Shown: one piece after another, positions 10,316 to 23,622 of the stretch | Layout: each line of letters starts with the position of its first letter | How positions within the stretch are numbered: the first letter of the stretch is position 1 | Assembly: GCA_023374025.1 (NCBI GenBank) | Contig: SIJG01000023.1 | Span: 991,382-1,055,381, forward strand | Source of the DNA: Heterodera schachtii | Lineage: Eukaryota; Nematoda; Chromadorea; Rhabditida; Heteroderidae | DNA length: 64,000 nt | Reading direction: 5' to 3' | Position numbers and translations under genes: made by a program | The notes under the pieces: model-generated | The model's input: the letters and a program-made list of their open reading frames with translations, nothing else | Database searches by the model: none | What the model was told of the DNA's origin: nothing

Positions 10316-13300
10316 TTATTGACGACACATTTTGACGTAACGAAGCAGAAAATGCAAAGCCGTGTCGTTGATTCCGGGCACTCTGTAAAGAAAAGGAAGT
10401 ACAGTTCCCATGTACAGTATAGGTCAGGTACAGTAAGTACCTGGCTGCTGCCGCCAAACTGTTCGGCCTGCGCTCGTCCATTGCGTCGCGGAGTTCGGGC
10501 CGCATGAATTCCATGCTTTGGTAGTCCAAATCGTGCGGCAACGCCATGCTCATTTCCTTGCGCAATTCCTCAATTTGTGCACGCGCGTGTTGCTAATGAG
10601 GAAAGGGCAAACAAATTTACGGAAAGAAAATTCCTTTTTCTGGTTAGTCTCCGAGTAATTAAATCCATTTAAAATTAATTGCCTCCATTAATTACCTCCT
10701 GGTTGGCATAGCGATGTCTGAAAAAGAAATTGTCAAAATTGAGCAATGCCGGAGGGCACAAAAATGAAAAAAATCACTCATTTCGCAGCCGTTCCTCCAA
10801 ATTTTGGTCATCAGCAAAGTCGGCAAACAGTTCGGGCCACGCTTGGGCCAGCCGATCGATGTGCAGTTCGGGATGTTTTGCGAGCATGGATTGGGTTGAA
10901 CGAACTGAAATTGAGACTTTACACCGTATATAATTGAATCAGAGCCATCCTCCATTCGAGGAGGTGGGGTATTTTTTATTTTCCCCCTTAAAATTGTAGG
11001 CTCTCGTAATTGCCCCAGGCAAAAAAAAAAGAAGAAGCGATGTTCGAGAGTCTCGTCTCAGTGGCGAAGTTTCGGGAAATTCGGTTTCTCGAGCATCACT
11101 AGCCACGACCATATTATTGAATCATCGGTTTTTTTGTTCGAATTCGGGTCCGGGGTTCGAAAAGGTCGAAATGGGCGTCACATTCGTAATCAGTGACCCT
11201 GGCACATTTATTGGCATTTGAACACTGTCGTGTGGTGACTGACTGATAAGCGATGACTCACCAGTTGTGCCTTTGCCAGACGATGAATTCAGGCCCGGCA
11301 CCCGTGCGTTCCATCTGTCCACGGTGCAGTGCAAAGCATTGAAGCGCTCCCGCAAAGTGTCCAAACGGTGCCGCATCCGTTCAAAATGTGTCCACCGTTT
11401 GTGCCCGACCAACCCAAACCGTCGGCCCTCCTCCGTCAGTCGCAAGTCCGCATTGTCGGGCCAAAAAAATGGGTGATATTTAAAAAATTAAACAAAATTA
11501 TTCAAAAAATATTTTAGTAAATTTAGCGAGAGACCTAAAAATTTTTTGCATTTTTCAGTTAAGTGTAAAAACATCCCAAAATCAAAAAAAAAAAAAAATT
11601 ACAAAAAAAAGGCGCAAAGAATGCCTTTTTGAAACATAAAAGCAAAGATTCATCTGAAGCGAGCTTCGAATATTTTTTTGCCATTTTTTAATTTGGGGCA
11701 TTTGAACAAAACGGTAAAGTACCGTAATCTTACCAATAATTTTACCATTTTGAAAGAGTGTTCAAAAGAAAAATTAAAGCAATTGATTAAAAGGAAAATC
11801 TTTCACGAATTTTTCTTTTATTTGTTTTAATCATTAAACATCCGCACACATCCATTCACAAATTTACCGCATAAAAAGTCGATTCTCAGCGCGAGAAGTG
11901 TACATTCGGTAGGGTTCGGTGACGCCAAGCGAAATCTTACAAAAAACGGGAAAAACTTTTTTTTTTTTCAAAAAATACTCTCATGCACACACCAAATCGT
12001 CAATCATCACGCCAATGTACGCGTTTGTCCGCTCCAAAATCAGTGGGCAAAATTCGGCACTTTTGCCCTGTCGGTGCCGCGCTCGGATGGACGCGTTGAG
12101 TCCGGCCATTAGACCCTGGGCGGCCGCCTCCTCGTAACCTTTGAAGGGAACGGGACCAATTGTTTTAGAGAGAGAGAGGGGGCGAAAGAGAGAGAGAGAG
12201 AGGGAGGGCGAGTACAGTACGCCACGCCATTTAAATAAAATACATTAAATGCTCATGTGATCAGTGATCATCCTCACCCGTCGTGCCGTTGATTTGGCCC
12301 GCCAAAAATAGTCCGACAACTTTTCTCGTCTCCAGGCTGGGCCACAACTGTTGCGGGTGCACAAAGTCATAGCGAACGGAATATCCTTGGATTTTATGAA
12401 ATATATTTTTTGTCAAAATTTATTTTTTAAAAATTGTTTTTACCCGGCTGAACGACTTCAACACGTTCCAAGCCGTCGATGGAGCGCATTATTTTCTGCT
12501 GCACATCCATGGTGAAACTGAATGGGCGGGTGCATTAATTTCAAATTTTTCCTTCGTCACCTCCTTCCCCGTCCAAAAAAAAAAAAAAAAAAAAAGTTTT
12601 TTTAAAAACTGAATTTTTTTTTCTAGTAAAAAATCTAAAATTTTTCCATGGGGAGGGGAGAATGCGCTGCATTCATTCTCACCCCAATGCGCAGCCTTGC
12701 GGGTAGATCAATTCGCTGTCGAATCCTTCGGGCTCCAAAAAAATCTGTAAACAAAAAGTTTCAAAATAATTTAAAAAAAAAGAGTTGCATCCTTTGAGAC
12801 AGAAAAATCGTAATTTAATGCCTAAAAAATTAGCGATGAATCAAAAATTCCGATCGAAAAACACCATAAATCAAATATTTTTTTATAATAATAAAAAAAC
12901 GGGAGTCACATCCTTGACATAGATGGTACCGAAATCTCCTATTTAAAAACCGAAATTCAATGCCAAAAAATCAGAGGAAAATCGAAATTTCGATGATCAA
13001 AAAACATCGAAATCGAAAAATTTGGCCCATCCCTGATCAGGGATGAAGAATGCCACCACATACGCACGCGATGTTTCAGGTGCCCAAATCGGAGACATTT
13101 CGCCTCCAACGACGGACAATAGCGGGGCCCTTTGATGCCTTCGTTCAGTGCACTGATCAGCGAATGGCTTTCGTCCACATTTTCGCATACAATCTTCACA
13201 AGACGTTCATCCGTGTAGCCGACATAGGAAAGGAGCTGAAATAAAATTTTCAAAAAAATATTTTAAATAAATTAGGGGGTCGAAATTTTTTTAAAAATTT

Positions 13301-15845
13301 TTCAGCTACTTAAATTTTTTGAAAAAAAGCGTTTTTATAATTTATAAAATTTCATTTAAAAAAATATAAAGGAAAAGAAAACAATGAAATCGGAATTTTT
13401 TGAATTTCGTAACTTAAAACTATTGTTATTAAAATAATCATTTAATGTATGTATTTAAATCGTTTTTGAAAACTCACATGTTTTTCACGGGGAATGCCAA
13501 CGGAACGGTTGAGAAATGAGAAAGGGATTGGCACTGCGTCACTCGGTTGGATGGTGAAGCGGGCGAAGTCAATGGTGCTGGCCAACAGCCGCGGGGGAGT
13601 GCCCGTGCTCAGACGGCCTGCGAAAGAAGGAACTGATGAATTTTGCAGTTATTTTTTAGTTTTAATTTTCTCATTATTAAGCGGAGAAGTGGGAATGAAA
13701 TTAGAAAAAATTATTAAATAATATTTTAAAACACACCGGTGCGAAATCCAACGCGACGAAATGTGCTGGAAAAAAACGGGGATTTGATCAAATTTATATA
13801 AATAAATTAAAAATGAGAGTTAAATGAATGAATTAATTAATGCACAACGGCATAGGGTTAATAATCCAAATTTGAACAGGACAACTGGGCGCCAGTCCGG
13901 TTTTTTGATTATAAATTCCTTCATAGTTGGCTGAATTTGATAACTTTAGAATCATTCGGTAGAACTAGGGCTTTTATATTGGACTGGAAAATTCCATGGA
14001 GTTAAAAAATGGCCAAAATTTGTCTCACACCGAAACCAACACACAAAAAAATGCCATGGTTCCAACCCGCTTCATGCTGTTGCTGATTCGTTAGGCATAA
14101 CACGGACGGCATGCCGTAGCTCTAGCCAATTTGTGGACACTCACCCGGCCAGCCCCGAGCTGGTCGCCTCGCCCATCCGACCGCCGGGCTTCCGCTGCGC
14201 GCCCCACACGAGTTCCGCGTTCAAAAATGTGCCGGTGGTGATCACAACGATCGGCGCACTGATCAAGCGGCCATTGGCAAGTGCACAGCCCTTCACACAG
14301 TGCGTGGCCATTTCAGTACCATCGTCGCCCGGGACGGCCGAGGAGGAAGAAGAAGCGACCCGTTGACTCGAGCAGCAGTCCTCCACCACCGCTTCCAACA
14401 CGTCCAAGTTGGGCGTGTTGTGGAAAATCTCCGCTTGCATCGCTTTTTTGTACAATTTCCTGTCCCCCAATTTGTTGAGTCAGTTCAGTCGTAAATGAGT
14501 CGGGGGAAATTTTTAATTTTTTTTTATTTTTTCCCTAAAAATGCTGTTCTACCGGTCGATCAGTGCCCGCAGTCCGATCACTGCCGGCCCATGGCTTCGG
14601 TTCAGTGCGTGAAAATGTGTGCCGGTTTGGTCGCAAATGCGGGGACAAACGCCGTCCAACGCGTCAATTTCACGCATCAAATGGCCTTTGGCAATTGGGG
14701 GGGGGCAATTATAAATAATTTTATTAATATTTTTTTAAATTTTAATTTTGACCAATGAATTTTTTTTCATTTTCATAAACAAAACTCACGAAACTCTCAT
14801 CAGCAGATGGAAATGGTCTCACCTTTTCCAATGCCACCAAAACTGAACAGAGTAAAACAATGAATGAATGTATCATTGTCGTGATAAATAAATGTTTGAT
14901 TAAACTGATAAAAAGGCATAAAAAATAAATGGGCCAAATGCCATGAAAAAGAAACAACAAATCCATGGAATAAATTGCACAAATTCTGGCCCAAAAACTG
15001 TGGGAATACGTTAATAAGCGTACTGTGCCTCATTCGGTGTACGGTATGTACTATATAACAAAAACAATGGGGATAACAAAAACATGGCAAGCGCATAATT
15101 TGATCAGAAGGTCATGATATTTTGATCAGGTAGCAGAGATCGTCGACCTTTCCCAAAACTTTTTTTTTCTTGAAATTTTTAGAATTTTTCATCGAAAATT
15201 GTTTTTTGAAAAAAGATTTGGATTTTGGATGGACGTATTGCAATTTGATGTTCAATCCAATAGCGAATAAACACACAATTCCACCTCGGATTGCAGCTCA
15301 TCTCCCCCACGGTTTGCTTGGAATGAGTGATCAAAAGTGTACGGGCCCCTGTCCGTGACGCGGCCGCCGCCGCCTCGCAACCGCCATGGCCACCTCAAGA
15401 AGGGGATGGGATCGCCAAAATGGGGAAAATTAAAATTAAAAATTTGAGCGAAAGTTTGGCAATTTTAGAGGAAAAAAAATCCGGCAATTCCAATAACCCG
15501 AACAGAGACCTAAAAAGCAACGACAAATGCCAAGCAATGGCACCAATCAGGAAGTTAAGACCAATCGGCGGGATTCGGACCAAATTTAGGGTAAATTGCC
15601 AAATCGGACGGATTTGTCGTGCCATGCCATCATTTTTTTGGTGTTTTTCATTCAATCAACCCATTGACAACACCTCCGATGACAATCACGTCGTACTCAT
15701 CGACGGAAGATGACGACGATTCAGCCGATGATGGAGCACCACCGGCGTTGCTGGTGTAATTGCGTCGCCAACCGCCGCCGTTTCGCAGAAAAATGCACCG
15801 TTTGATGCGCAATGCGTTTGTTGTTGCCCTTCTCGTCACGAACAT
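10316..15845 (-). CDS. MTO1: Mitochondrial tRNA 5-carboxymethylaminomethyl-uridine modifier MTO1 (GidA/MnmG family)
   Basis: MTO1 is a FAD-dependent mitochondrial enzyme that works with GTPBP3/MnmE to modify the wobble uridine of mt-tRNAs. I assemble 18 minus-strand exons: 15845-15674, 15393-15285, 14842-14823, 14685-14553, 14459-14145, 13765-13737, 13617-13478, 13235-13068, 12744-12683, 12517-12444, 12385-12278, 12138-11993, 11935-11868, 11461-11262, 10904-10778, 10717-10696, 10592-10441, 10382-10316. They total 2112 nt (703 aa), the family's usual length. An Arg-rich N-terminus suits mitochondrial import. The FAD Rossmann motif [14 protein letters not shown] spans the first intron. Both family signatures are present ([11 protein letters not shown] and [17 protein letters not shown]), as are [13 protein letters not shown] and RLSTGTPPR. 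All phases agree. The acceptor of exon 14 is not AG (TTTTTTTG/GCCC). The start is the first ATG before the Arg-rich stretch; ATG 15881 is an alternative. Confidence 0.93.
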
Positions 15846-16427
15846 TGATTGGAGAATGGCACTTGGAAATTTTGAACACAAATTAATTAATTGATGAAAT
15901 TTTAAACAGTCCGGTGATCATATGCAAAAATATTGGAAGTTTCATTTTTTAACCCGTTTAAGTGTTCTCTCGTCACAATTTCCTTAACTGGTTCAGTGTC
16001 AATGGTTAATTTTAATCGTTCAAAAAAAAATCAAATTACAATTTTTAAGGCACAATTTCGAAACAAATCGCAAATTTACAAAAAAAATGTTTGGGCTTTT
16101 GAATAGATAATGAAATTCAATATTGGGCTGAAAATGGAATAATGAGCAAAATGCAAAAATAAAATGGCAATGGCAAAATGAACAACAAAATTGGCACGAG
16201 AAAGGCATTCAAAAAAATGGAAATAGGAAAAAGAAAACAAAAATGTAAGGTGTGGAAAAAAACGAATTTAAAGCAAGAATAAAAGGGTGCGTAAAGCATC
16301 AGCTGATTGGAAATGGTAAGAAAATGGGATCAGGCCCGAAAACGAGGCCTCGAAATGTTATAATACCCCACTCTGAAAATTTTTTTTTTTTTTTGATTTC
16401 GGGCCTGCAAATAGTAAAACAAAAAAA
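15846..16427. other. Intergenic spacer between mto1 and plod
   Basis: About 580 bp, AT-rich, with no exon seen. A small inverted repeat with CAGGCCCGAAA at its left end and GATTTCGGGCCTG at its right end lies at about 16333-16408 and resembles the CAGGCCCGTAACC element in the TAPT1 intron. A possible trans-splice acceptor (TTTCCAAG) precedes the mto1 start. Confidence 0.4.
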
Positions 16428-17623
16428 TTATGGGTTAATAAATGAGACTAGAATGTAACGGGTGCCACGCGTGGTCGGCAATCCCTCGTGCAAATGGGTG
16501 AGACGGCCCGGGAACAGCATTGACCAGCCTGAAAATATTTCAGCATTTTTTTTGGAAAATTTTTTTTGAAAAAAACCCCGCCGAATGCCACGGGATTAAA
16601 TGTTGGGTGGCCTTTGGCCAAATAAAATGTTATTAAAAGCGTGTCCCGACATTTGCGACCCCGACTTTTGCGGCCCGACATTTGTGGCTATGCCTTTTAC
16701 CTAATCATTTGCCAAAAAGTGTTTTTTTCAAATTTCAAAAAAAAATTTTTTTTTTTTTTTTTTTTTTATGAGCCTTCAAATTTTTTTTAACCAATTTGGT
16801 CGGCTGGCACAGTGCAATTGTAGCGAACGTAACGAACACCGCCCCCTTCGTAGTCCACGTCTTTTTTGTTCAGCGCCACATCAATGCTGTACGTGCTGGC
16901 GTCGTGGTGGGGACGGAGTGAGGCCTTGGCAAAAAATTTTTTTTTAAATGTTAAAAATGGAGAAAATTGTTTCCACCTGTTCGTCAGGCCGATATCGTAC
17001 CACAAACATCATGTTGGCATGGATAGGCTAAAAAAATTGAGAGGTTTTTTTTGTTAAATTTCGCACAGCGTATTAAATTTAATGAAATCATTTTCATCCA
17101 TCCATCAAAAAAATTTTTTTTTTAAACTTTAAAAAATTTTTGTTTTAATTTTTACCCGTTGATAGAAACCGATGAACACCTTCTCCTGCATTGGAGCAAC
17201 ATAATTGTCCAGAATTTGCAACCAGTGACGTTCAAAGCCAACCTTAAAAAAAAGTTAAAAAATTTTTTTTTTTTAACAAAAGAGATGAATTTCAATACAC
17301 CACTCCCTTATTTCGGTATTTCGAATAGAAATCATATCTCAATACTTAAATGAAAGATAATGATGAAAAACGGAATATATGGGCCGTTGAGAGTTAACAA
17401 AATTTTAAATTTCTTTCAGTTGTTTGTTGTCTTTGGTTTTCTTTTTTGCTTTGCCTCTGCCCCGAAAAATGAACTCTTGAAATGAAAAAATTGTTTAAAA
17501 AAAACGTATAACGGTGAAGCCAAATAGCTGGAAAAAATTCGTCGCTGATCATTTTTTGATGACCTGGTTCATGTGAATGTCACGGGTCGGCACATTTTCG
17601 TAGCCTCCTTGGACTCGACCGTC

Positions 17624-17699
<76 letters not shown>

Positions 17700-20600
17700 A
17701 AATGTCATATTTTATCATTAAAAAACAAATTAGAAATAATCCCACTTTGTGTTTGCCCTCGGACCATTGGCCAAACTCCTCCATCACTTCGATGAGCTCC
17801 TCGCAAAAGCGTTCGGACAAAAAGGGAAAATCGTACACATCCGGACAGGCCAACGGCACATCAGTGCCGGGTTTGAGCACAGTGAAATATTCCGGGTGAA
17901 TGTAACGACTTTCCCACAGCTGAAAAAATGGGTGATAATTAAAATTTCATCCCCTTTTGTATAGTAAAAAAAACATAATTTATAAAATAAAATTTTTATT
18001 CAAAATTTAAATTAAGATAATTCAAAAGTTTTCACTTTTTCTTGGAATTTTCACAAAATATAAAAAAAATATTTTCTTACAAATAATCGTTAAAATGCCA
18101 GCCCACCTTTTTGTTGTTCGGATAATCGTACAGCTCCAAATTGAGTCGTGCCTCCTTTGGCAGTTGAGAAAAGGCATCAGAATTGACCAAAAAGCCGTAA
18201 AATTGCGTGCCTTTAGACGAATCCACGAACATAAAATGGCTCTTAAAAAATTTTTTTTTTTAATTTGGGAATAATTTTTTAAAATCCCGATACATTTTCT
18301 CGACAAAATTTTGCCATCGAAATGTCCGCATCGACGCCACCGTTCAAAACGAACGCTTTGGACAGCGCTTCAAATTTGCGTTTTGAGACAAAAATTGCCG
18401 CCCCAATGAATGGCACATTCCAAACATGGGCAGGCGATTTGCCATGGATAATGTCCAAATAGTCTGAAAAACGGGGAGGGAAGAGAATGCCATAAAAAAA
18501 AATTGGCATAAAATGAATGTACCAAATGAACGCGCATAGTAACCGGACTCGGAAACAGCACCCCAAAAGTTACTGTACACAGTGTCGGGACGAAGCAAAA
18601 GAGGGGCAAGAATTGCACTGAAAACGATGTACAAAAAAATTTATTAAAATGCAAAAAAGTTTTATTTTTTGCAAATTACTTAAATATTAAATTTTGCATT
18701 TTAAATTTTCTTGGCAATAACTCGAGATAAAAATCATGGTAATGATTGGTGTACTCTGTCATTGTTAAACTGACCGATAATTGTTGTCTTCGCGTGCCTT
18801 TTGGACAAGAATGTTGAGCGTGTCCGGTGCCGTAATGTGCGCTTCGGCGTCAATCAAAAACAAAAAATCGGCATTTATTTCGATTGCCCATTGCCTAAAA
18901 AAGGAAAAAATTTCTTCAAGTTTAACGCCAACTTAGGCCCCGTCGGAATTTCACAATTTTAACAACATTTCTTCAAAAATTGCTACAAAATTTAAAAAGA
19001 TTCTCCCAAAAATTGGGCCCTATTTTATTTGGAAAAATTTATTTTCTCCTCTCAAATTTATTTATATTTCAAATTTCACTGACACTGCTTCCGCTCGAAT
19101 TTTATGTTCGCCCATTGCCGTGCCATTCACAATTTGCACAATGCCAAAATCGTCATTTTTTTCGCCGTTTTGTCCATTTGCCCATGTTTCAATGTGTTGT
19201 TTGTTGTACATTTGGTTGGTGTAAATGCGCAGATGGACCCGACTGTTTTTGTCCGGATATTCCAACATTGACAAACGGTGCAAAAATTCTTGAACATATG
19301 GCGTCGGTTTCAACACAAATGCCACAATTGCAATGGCACCGGCGGGCGAAGACGACGGCATTCCGAGGGCAGGCAAATTCGAAAAAAGGAAAGGAAAAAA
19401 TAAAATTTGTGGGTGCAAAAATTGGGAAAAATTATTGTAAAGAGTACTATAACAAAAAAAAAAATTTCAAAGATGTAAGGCATTAACAATAAATAGGTGG
19501 ATGAGAAAGTGTCACGACAATTCAAGCAATATCAGAAAAAAAATTTTTTTTTTCTGGCCTTTAAAAAAATTTTTTTTTTTTTTCTCAGAAACTTTGAAAA
19601 TTTTATTAATGAAAGTTCTTAAAAATGTTTTTGGTTTTTTCTTAAATTATTGTATTATGTACTAGCAATGTACGAATTTTTAATATTTTTTCAGCGGTGC
19701 CAAAATAAAGAGACATAACCCTGTGAAAAAAAACCTGGTAAATCTTGCCATGCGTCAAGTAATTTTCCAGCACGTTCAGTTGGGATTTGGACGGCCCATT
19801 GCCATGCAAAATGAGCGGGTTGGTGTTGTACAAAAAATTTTCAAGCTGTACAGGGTAGAAAATAGTAATTCAAAACGATAAAAGGTGCATTTTTTATTTA
19901 CCATGACAAAATCGTCGCTGTTTTTGGCGGATTGTGGAGAAATGCCAACAAATTCTTGCATGCCGTTGAGATTTTGAAAAATGTACGACATGGAATCGAG
20001 TGCAATGCCAAGTTTGGCCTAAAAAGATAATGCAAAAAAATATAAAATTGAACGAATAAGACAAGACTCAATTTTTTCGGAGAAATTGGAAAAAAAAAAT
20101 CAAAAATTGCTGGGCATGTCCAAAAAAATGTAGAAGAATGGCTCACCAAATTATAAGGTATTAAACATTATGTATGTATAAACATGGATGCAACTCGTCT
20201 CCTGCCCCCTCCAAAAAAAATACAAAATTAAAAAAAAAAACTGAAATTTTAGCTTTCCAATTTTCTTGAAAAAAAAAATTTGATTCAAAAAAGCGGATTT
20301 TAAATTTATTTGTTGAAATTATAAAAAATAAGAACCCACTCGTCTGTCAGGGTCGAGAAACACTCGCGTATAAAAGAGTTGGTCGTCATCGCCGTCTTGC
20401 AAATTCAAATCCCTGGCAATGGCCAACATTGCGTAAATTTCCCGAGCAAACCCAATGAACATGCCGGAATTGAGGTACCTGGCGGATTAAGGGGACATAT
20501 TTAATTGTGATATGAAATTTTGCTAGTGAGGGGTAAATTTGGAAAAAACGGTAGAGAAAATTTTCTAAATTTTTTTTTTGTAAAATTTTTTTATAAATAT

Positions 20601-21581
20601 TTTTTGTGACCCAAACCTTTCGCCAAAAACCACGGGTGGATATTGTGGTGCGAGCGTACGGTCTGGCCAACAGAACGGTTCAGCACCAAACACAATACGA
20701 TTTTCAGGGAAAAAGGACAAATATTTGCGAAGAATTGTGTCGAAGTCGGCATTCAAAATGACATCATAACTGAAAAAGAGGGGGAAAATTATAAATTATT
20801 TTTTCCAAAAAGTACAAAAAAAACGGAAAAACTGACGCGTCAATAAACAGCAAAATCAAATCCTCCCGGTCTTTGAATGGCTCCAAATATTCACGGAACA
20901 GTCGTATTTTTTGTGCACCACCCTAAAAAACTTAATTTTTTTTTTAATTTACTTAATTTTCTTAACATATTTCAATAAACGATTGAAAATTAATCCAAAA
21001 TTGCCAAAATTTAGCGAAAAATGACTAAAATAAATAAAGTACATTAGAAATGAAATTTGTGGGCCGGAAAAGCAACAAAAAAAAAAGCTCTTCGGGTGCC
21101 TGTCAATAAAAACCAGGCTCACAATCCGTCATACTTTTTGTTTCCGAATTCCAATCTATTGCTGATTTTTCAGTGTTACTATAATTTTCCAATTGCTCGA
21201 ATCTGTACAGAATGCCATTTTTGATACTCAACGGTTGTAATTTTTGCTATTTCGACTAATTTTAGACTAACAAATAAGTGCAAATTATAAAAAAATGATT
21301 TTCTTTCGGTTCCAGGGTTCAGAATGTGCCAAAAATTGGATCACCTGTTCGCGCATGTCCCCGCCATTCCACGGTTCGCCCATGCCAACCACAAACAATT
21401 GGTGCCCAAATGCATTGGCCGACCGATTCAGCCGACACAATCCGTCCGTATTTTCTGTGGCCACCGTTACAATTCGAAGTTCAAAATTAACGTCTTGTGC
21501 CAAACAATTGATGACGAACAATGATGGCACAACCACCAAAAGCGACAAGACGAAAAATTTTGCCATGGTAAAACGAATCAT
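16428..21581 (-). CDS. PLOD: Procollagen-lysine 2-oxoglutarate 5-dioxygenase / glycosyltransferase (PLOD, LH3-like)
   Basis: This ER-lumen enzyme hydroxylates collagen lysines, and LH3-type members also glycosylate them; in nematodes it is needed for type IV collagen. There are 17 minus-strand exons: 21581-21345, 20922-20837, 20769-20617, 20478-20340, 20018-19902, 19845-19735, 19379-19084, 18894-18775, 18617-18523, 18463-18294, 18241-18107, 17919-17746, 17623-17564, 17242-17156, 17027-16977, 16924-16792, 16528-16428. They total 2265 nt (754 aa; human LH3 738). A signal peptide ([18 protein letters not shown]) is followed by the glycosyltransferase part ([27 protein letters not shown]). The C-terminal 2OG-Fe(II) oxygenase part has RPHHDAS (H-x-D), LTHLHEG (distal His) and GTRYI (2OG Arg). 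The acceptor of exon 7 is not AG (TTTTTTCG/AAT). The intron at 17624-17745 holds a 70-base homopolymer. Confidence 0.93.
17626..17695. repeat. 70-base A/T homopolymer inside a plod intron
   Basis: An unbroken run of A on the plus strand, equal to poly-T on the coding strand of plod, just upstream of the exon 13 acceptor (TTTTTTTAG). Many introns here have 10-20 T before the acceptor; this is the extreme case. Read length through such runs is unreliable, so the true length may differ. Confidence 0.95.
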
Positions 21582-21829
21582 TTTTATTCCGTTTTTTTTT
21601 TTTGGTCGATTCAATGCCAAAAAATCGTCATTTTATCCACACAAAAAAATCTAATAAAATGCTGAATTTTTAATCAAATTGAAAAATATTTAAAAATGCA
21701 TGAAATTCAAGGGCACAAATATTACCCAATTCAATGAAAAAAATTGTAATTACGCGATTTTTTTCTAAAATCAAACGAAAACAAACAAAAAAATAATAAT
21801 AGATACACAAATTCAATAAAATCGAAAAG

Positions 21830-22560
21830 CTAATTAAGCTGATCAGGCTGCTGTTGTTGTTGCTGATCAAGCTCATACTTCGGTTCTTCGTTGCGCATCT
21901 CCAGCAATTTTTTGCTAAAAACAGAGCAAATTTATTGGGGGGAAGAAGTGAAAATTTAATTGAAAACAGTAAAGTTAGGTATTTTGTAGAGAAAATTCAG
22001 ATTGATTGCCGAGGCATGAGTCCAAGAAAAATCCCGACATGGGTCTAGGCCAAGGCCAATTAAGAAATTACACTAAAAAATGAAAAAACCAAAAATATGC
22101 AAGACGTCATAAAACCAATGGTACAAAAAAAATTGACAAAAAAAAGTCGCTAAAGAATCGGATTTCTCAAATTCTGTAAAACTTTTTTACATGCATTAAA
22201 ATCTTTGTATTTTTTGTAAGGCTAAAAAGCATTAAATGAGCTTTCGAATGACGACATCACAATTGTTGGTAAATGAAAGAATTTACGCTCTGATAAGGTC
22301 CTCTTGGTAGAAAATTTGTGGCAACGGTTCGTCACGCTTCGGCATTTTGATGTCCCATTTTGGCTCGTAATGCGGTGAATGGGCGACATAAGCGTCGAAC
22401 CAAAGCGGCCGTTGTTCCCATTTCAAATGGCCAGCAATGATCAAGCCGAGGATCCTGGAAAAGAAATTTAAATGTAAATTTTAAATCGAATTAAATTGAT
22501 AAATTAAAACCTGTTGAAAATACAACCGGAACGCTCTGCTCTTGTAAGATGGGCGAACAT
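21830..22560 (-). CDS. MRPS23: Mitochondrial small-subunit ribosomal protein S23 (mS23)
   Basis: A component of the mitochondrial 28S ribosomal subunit. Three minus-strand exons (22560-22511, 22454-22287, 21914-21830) join in phase to a 100-aa protein. It opens MFAHLTRAERSGCIFNR, continues through a core reading AGHLKWEQRPLWFDAYVAHSP and PLPQIFYQEDLIRA, and ends in a Gln-rich tail before TAG. The RAG.L...PLWFD.Y..hpP and IwY.EDlIRa pattern is the MRPS23 signature. It is shorter than the human protein at the C-terminus. Its stop lies about 250 bp upstream of the plod start on the same strand, so the two, and perhaps mto1, could share an operon; this is inference from spacing only. Confidence 0.85.
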
Positions 22561-22860
22561 TTAATTTTCGGAATAACAGTTAAAATGCAATTTTCTAATT
22601 ATGTAAACTAAAAAAATGTAAGCGAAAAAGTTTTGCTGCTAATCAAATTGATAGGAATCTTGGTAAATGGAGTTATTACATTTTGTAAACATTTTGGCAT
22701 TTTTAATTTTTCGTAAATTCAAAATAACGCGATATTATTTATTGGCGTATTAATAATTGGCGAATTGATTATAAATTTCAAAAATTTTCCGCTAACAAAT
22801 AAATTTATTCCTTCTTGAACAAAATTTTGAGATTTGTAATTTTATTTCATACTTTATGAA

Positions 22861-23489
22861 TAGGGCGAGGATTCTTAGTTTTTTAACTATTTTTTCTGCG
22901 GCTTAGTTACGACGAGAAATGCGCGAAAAACACATTTTTAGCTCGGAAATTCTTCGTTTTAACGCCACTATTCATCACTAGGAATCACTATTTTGGAGCT
23001 TCGCCACTAAAAAAAATTATTTTGGAAGTTGGCCATTAAAATAATTTTTTGCCACTATTTTGGTGTTTCGTCACTATTTTTGCCAATATTTTGGCATTTT
23101 TTTGGAAAATTTCCCAAAAAATGGAATAAAAACAAAAATACACCCCCCAAAAATCGACCTAAAAAATTCAAAAAATACACCCCTAAGAATCGACCTAAAA
23201 ATTTTAAAAATACACCCCCTAAGAATGGGAAAAATTTCACAAAAATTCTTCCCCCAACTATTTTTTCCTTGTTCAATATTTGCTAAGAAAATATTTTGTA
23301 ATTGCAATCAGTGGATAAAATTGTTTGCCTCAATTTCAAATTATTTTCAAATTAAAAACAGCTATTTAAAAAATTACACCACTAAATTTAGAACTTTTTC
23401 GCCACTATTTTTGCCAATATTTTGGCATTTTTTTGTCACTATTTAGTTAATTATTTTGGGGTTTTTTGCCACTAAAAATCCTCGCCCTA
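22861..23489. mobile_element. 629-bp hAT-like MITE with internal 35-bp repeats
   Basis: TIR TAGGGCGAGGATT at both ends and an exact 8-bp target duplication TTTATGAA (22853-22860, 23490-23497). The interior holds three diverged tandem units of the type 'aaaaattcaaaaaatacacccctaagaatcgacct' (about 23135-23225) and repeated 'gccactatttttgccaatattttggc' blocks at 23048-23100 and 23398-23435. The ORFs in these repeats are not genes. Confidence 0.9.
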
Positions 23490-23622
23490 TTTATGAATAA
23501 ACAAAAAAAAAACAAAACAAATCCAAGTTGATTTTCAACAAAAAAAAGAACTCGTCAAAATTCTCTCAAATTCCTTCCATCTTCAAATTGATCGATCACT
23601 TCTCAACAACTCATTCATTCAT

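Noticed and set aside
17573..17899. 108-aa ORF with a long poly-lysine run, and the opposing poly-phenylalanine ORF
   Set aside because: Both are translations of the 70-base homopolymer in a plod intron.
23029..23446. Overlapping ORFs rich in PPKNRPKKFK/FLGRFLG repeats
   Set aside because: They follow the 35-bp internal repeats of the 629-bp MITE and have no independent support.
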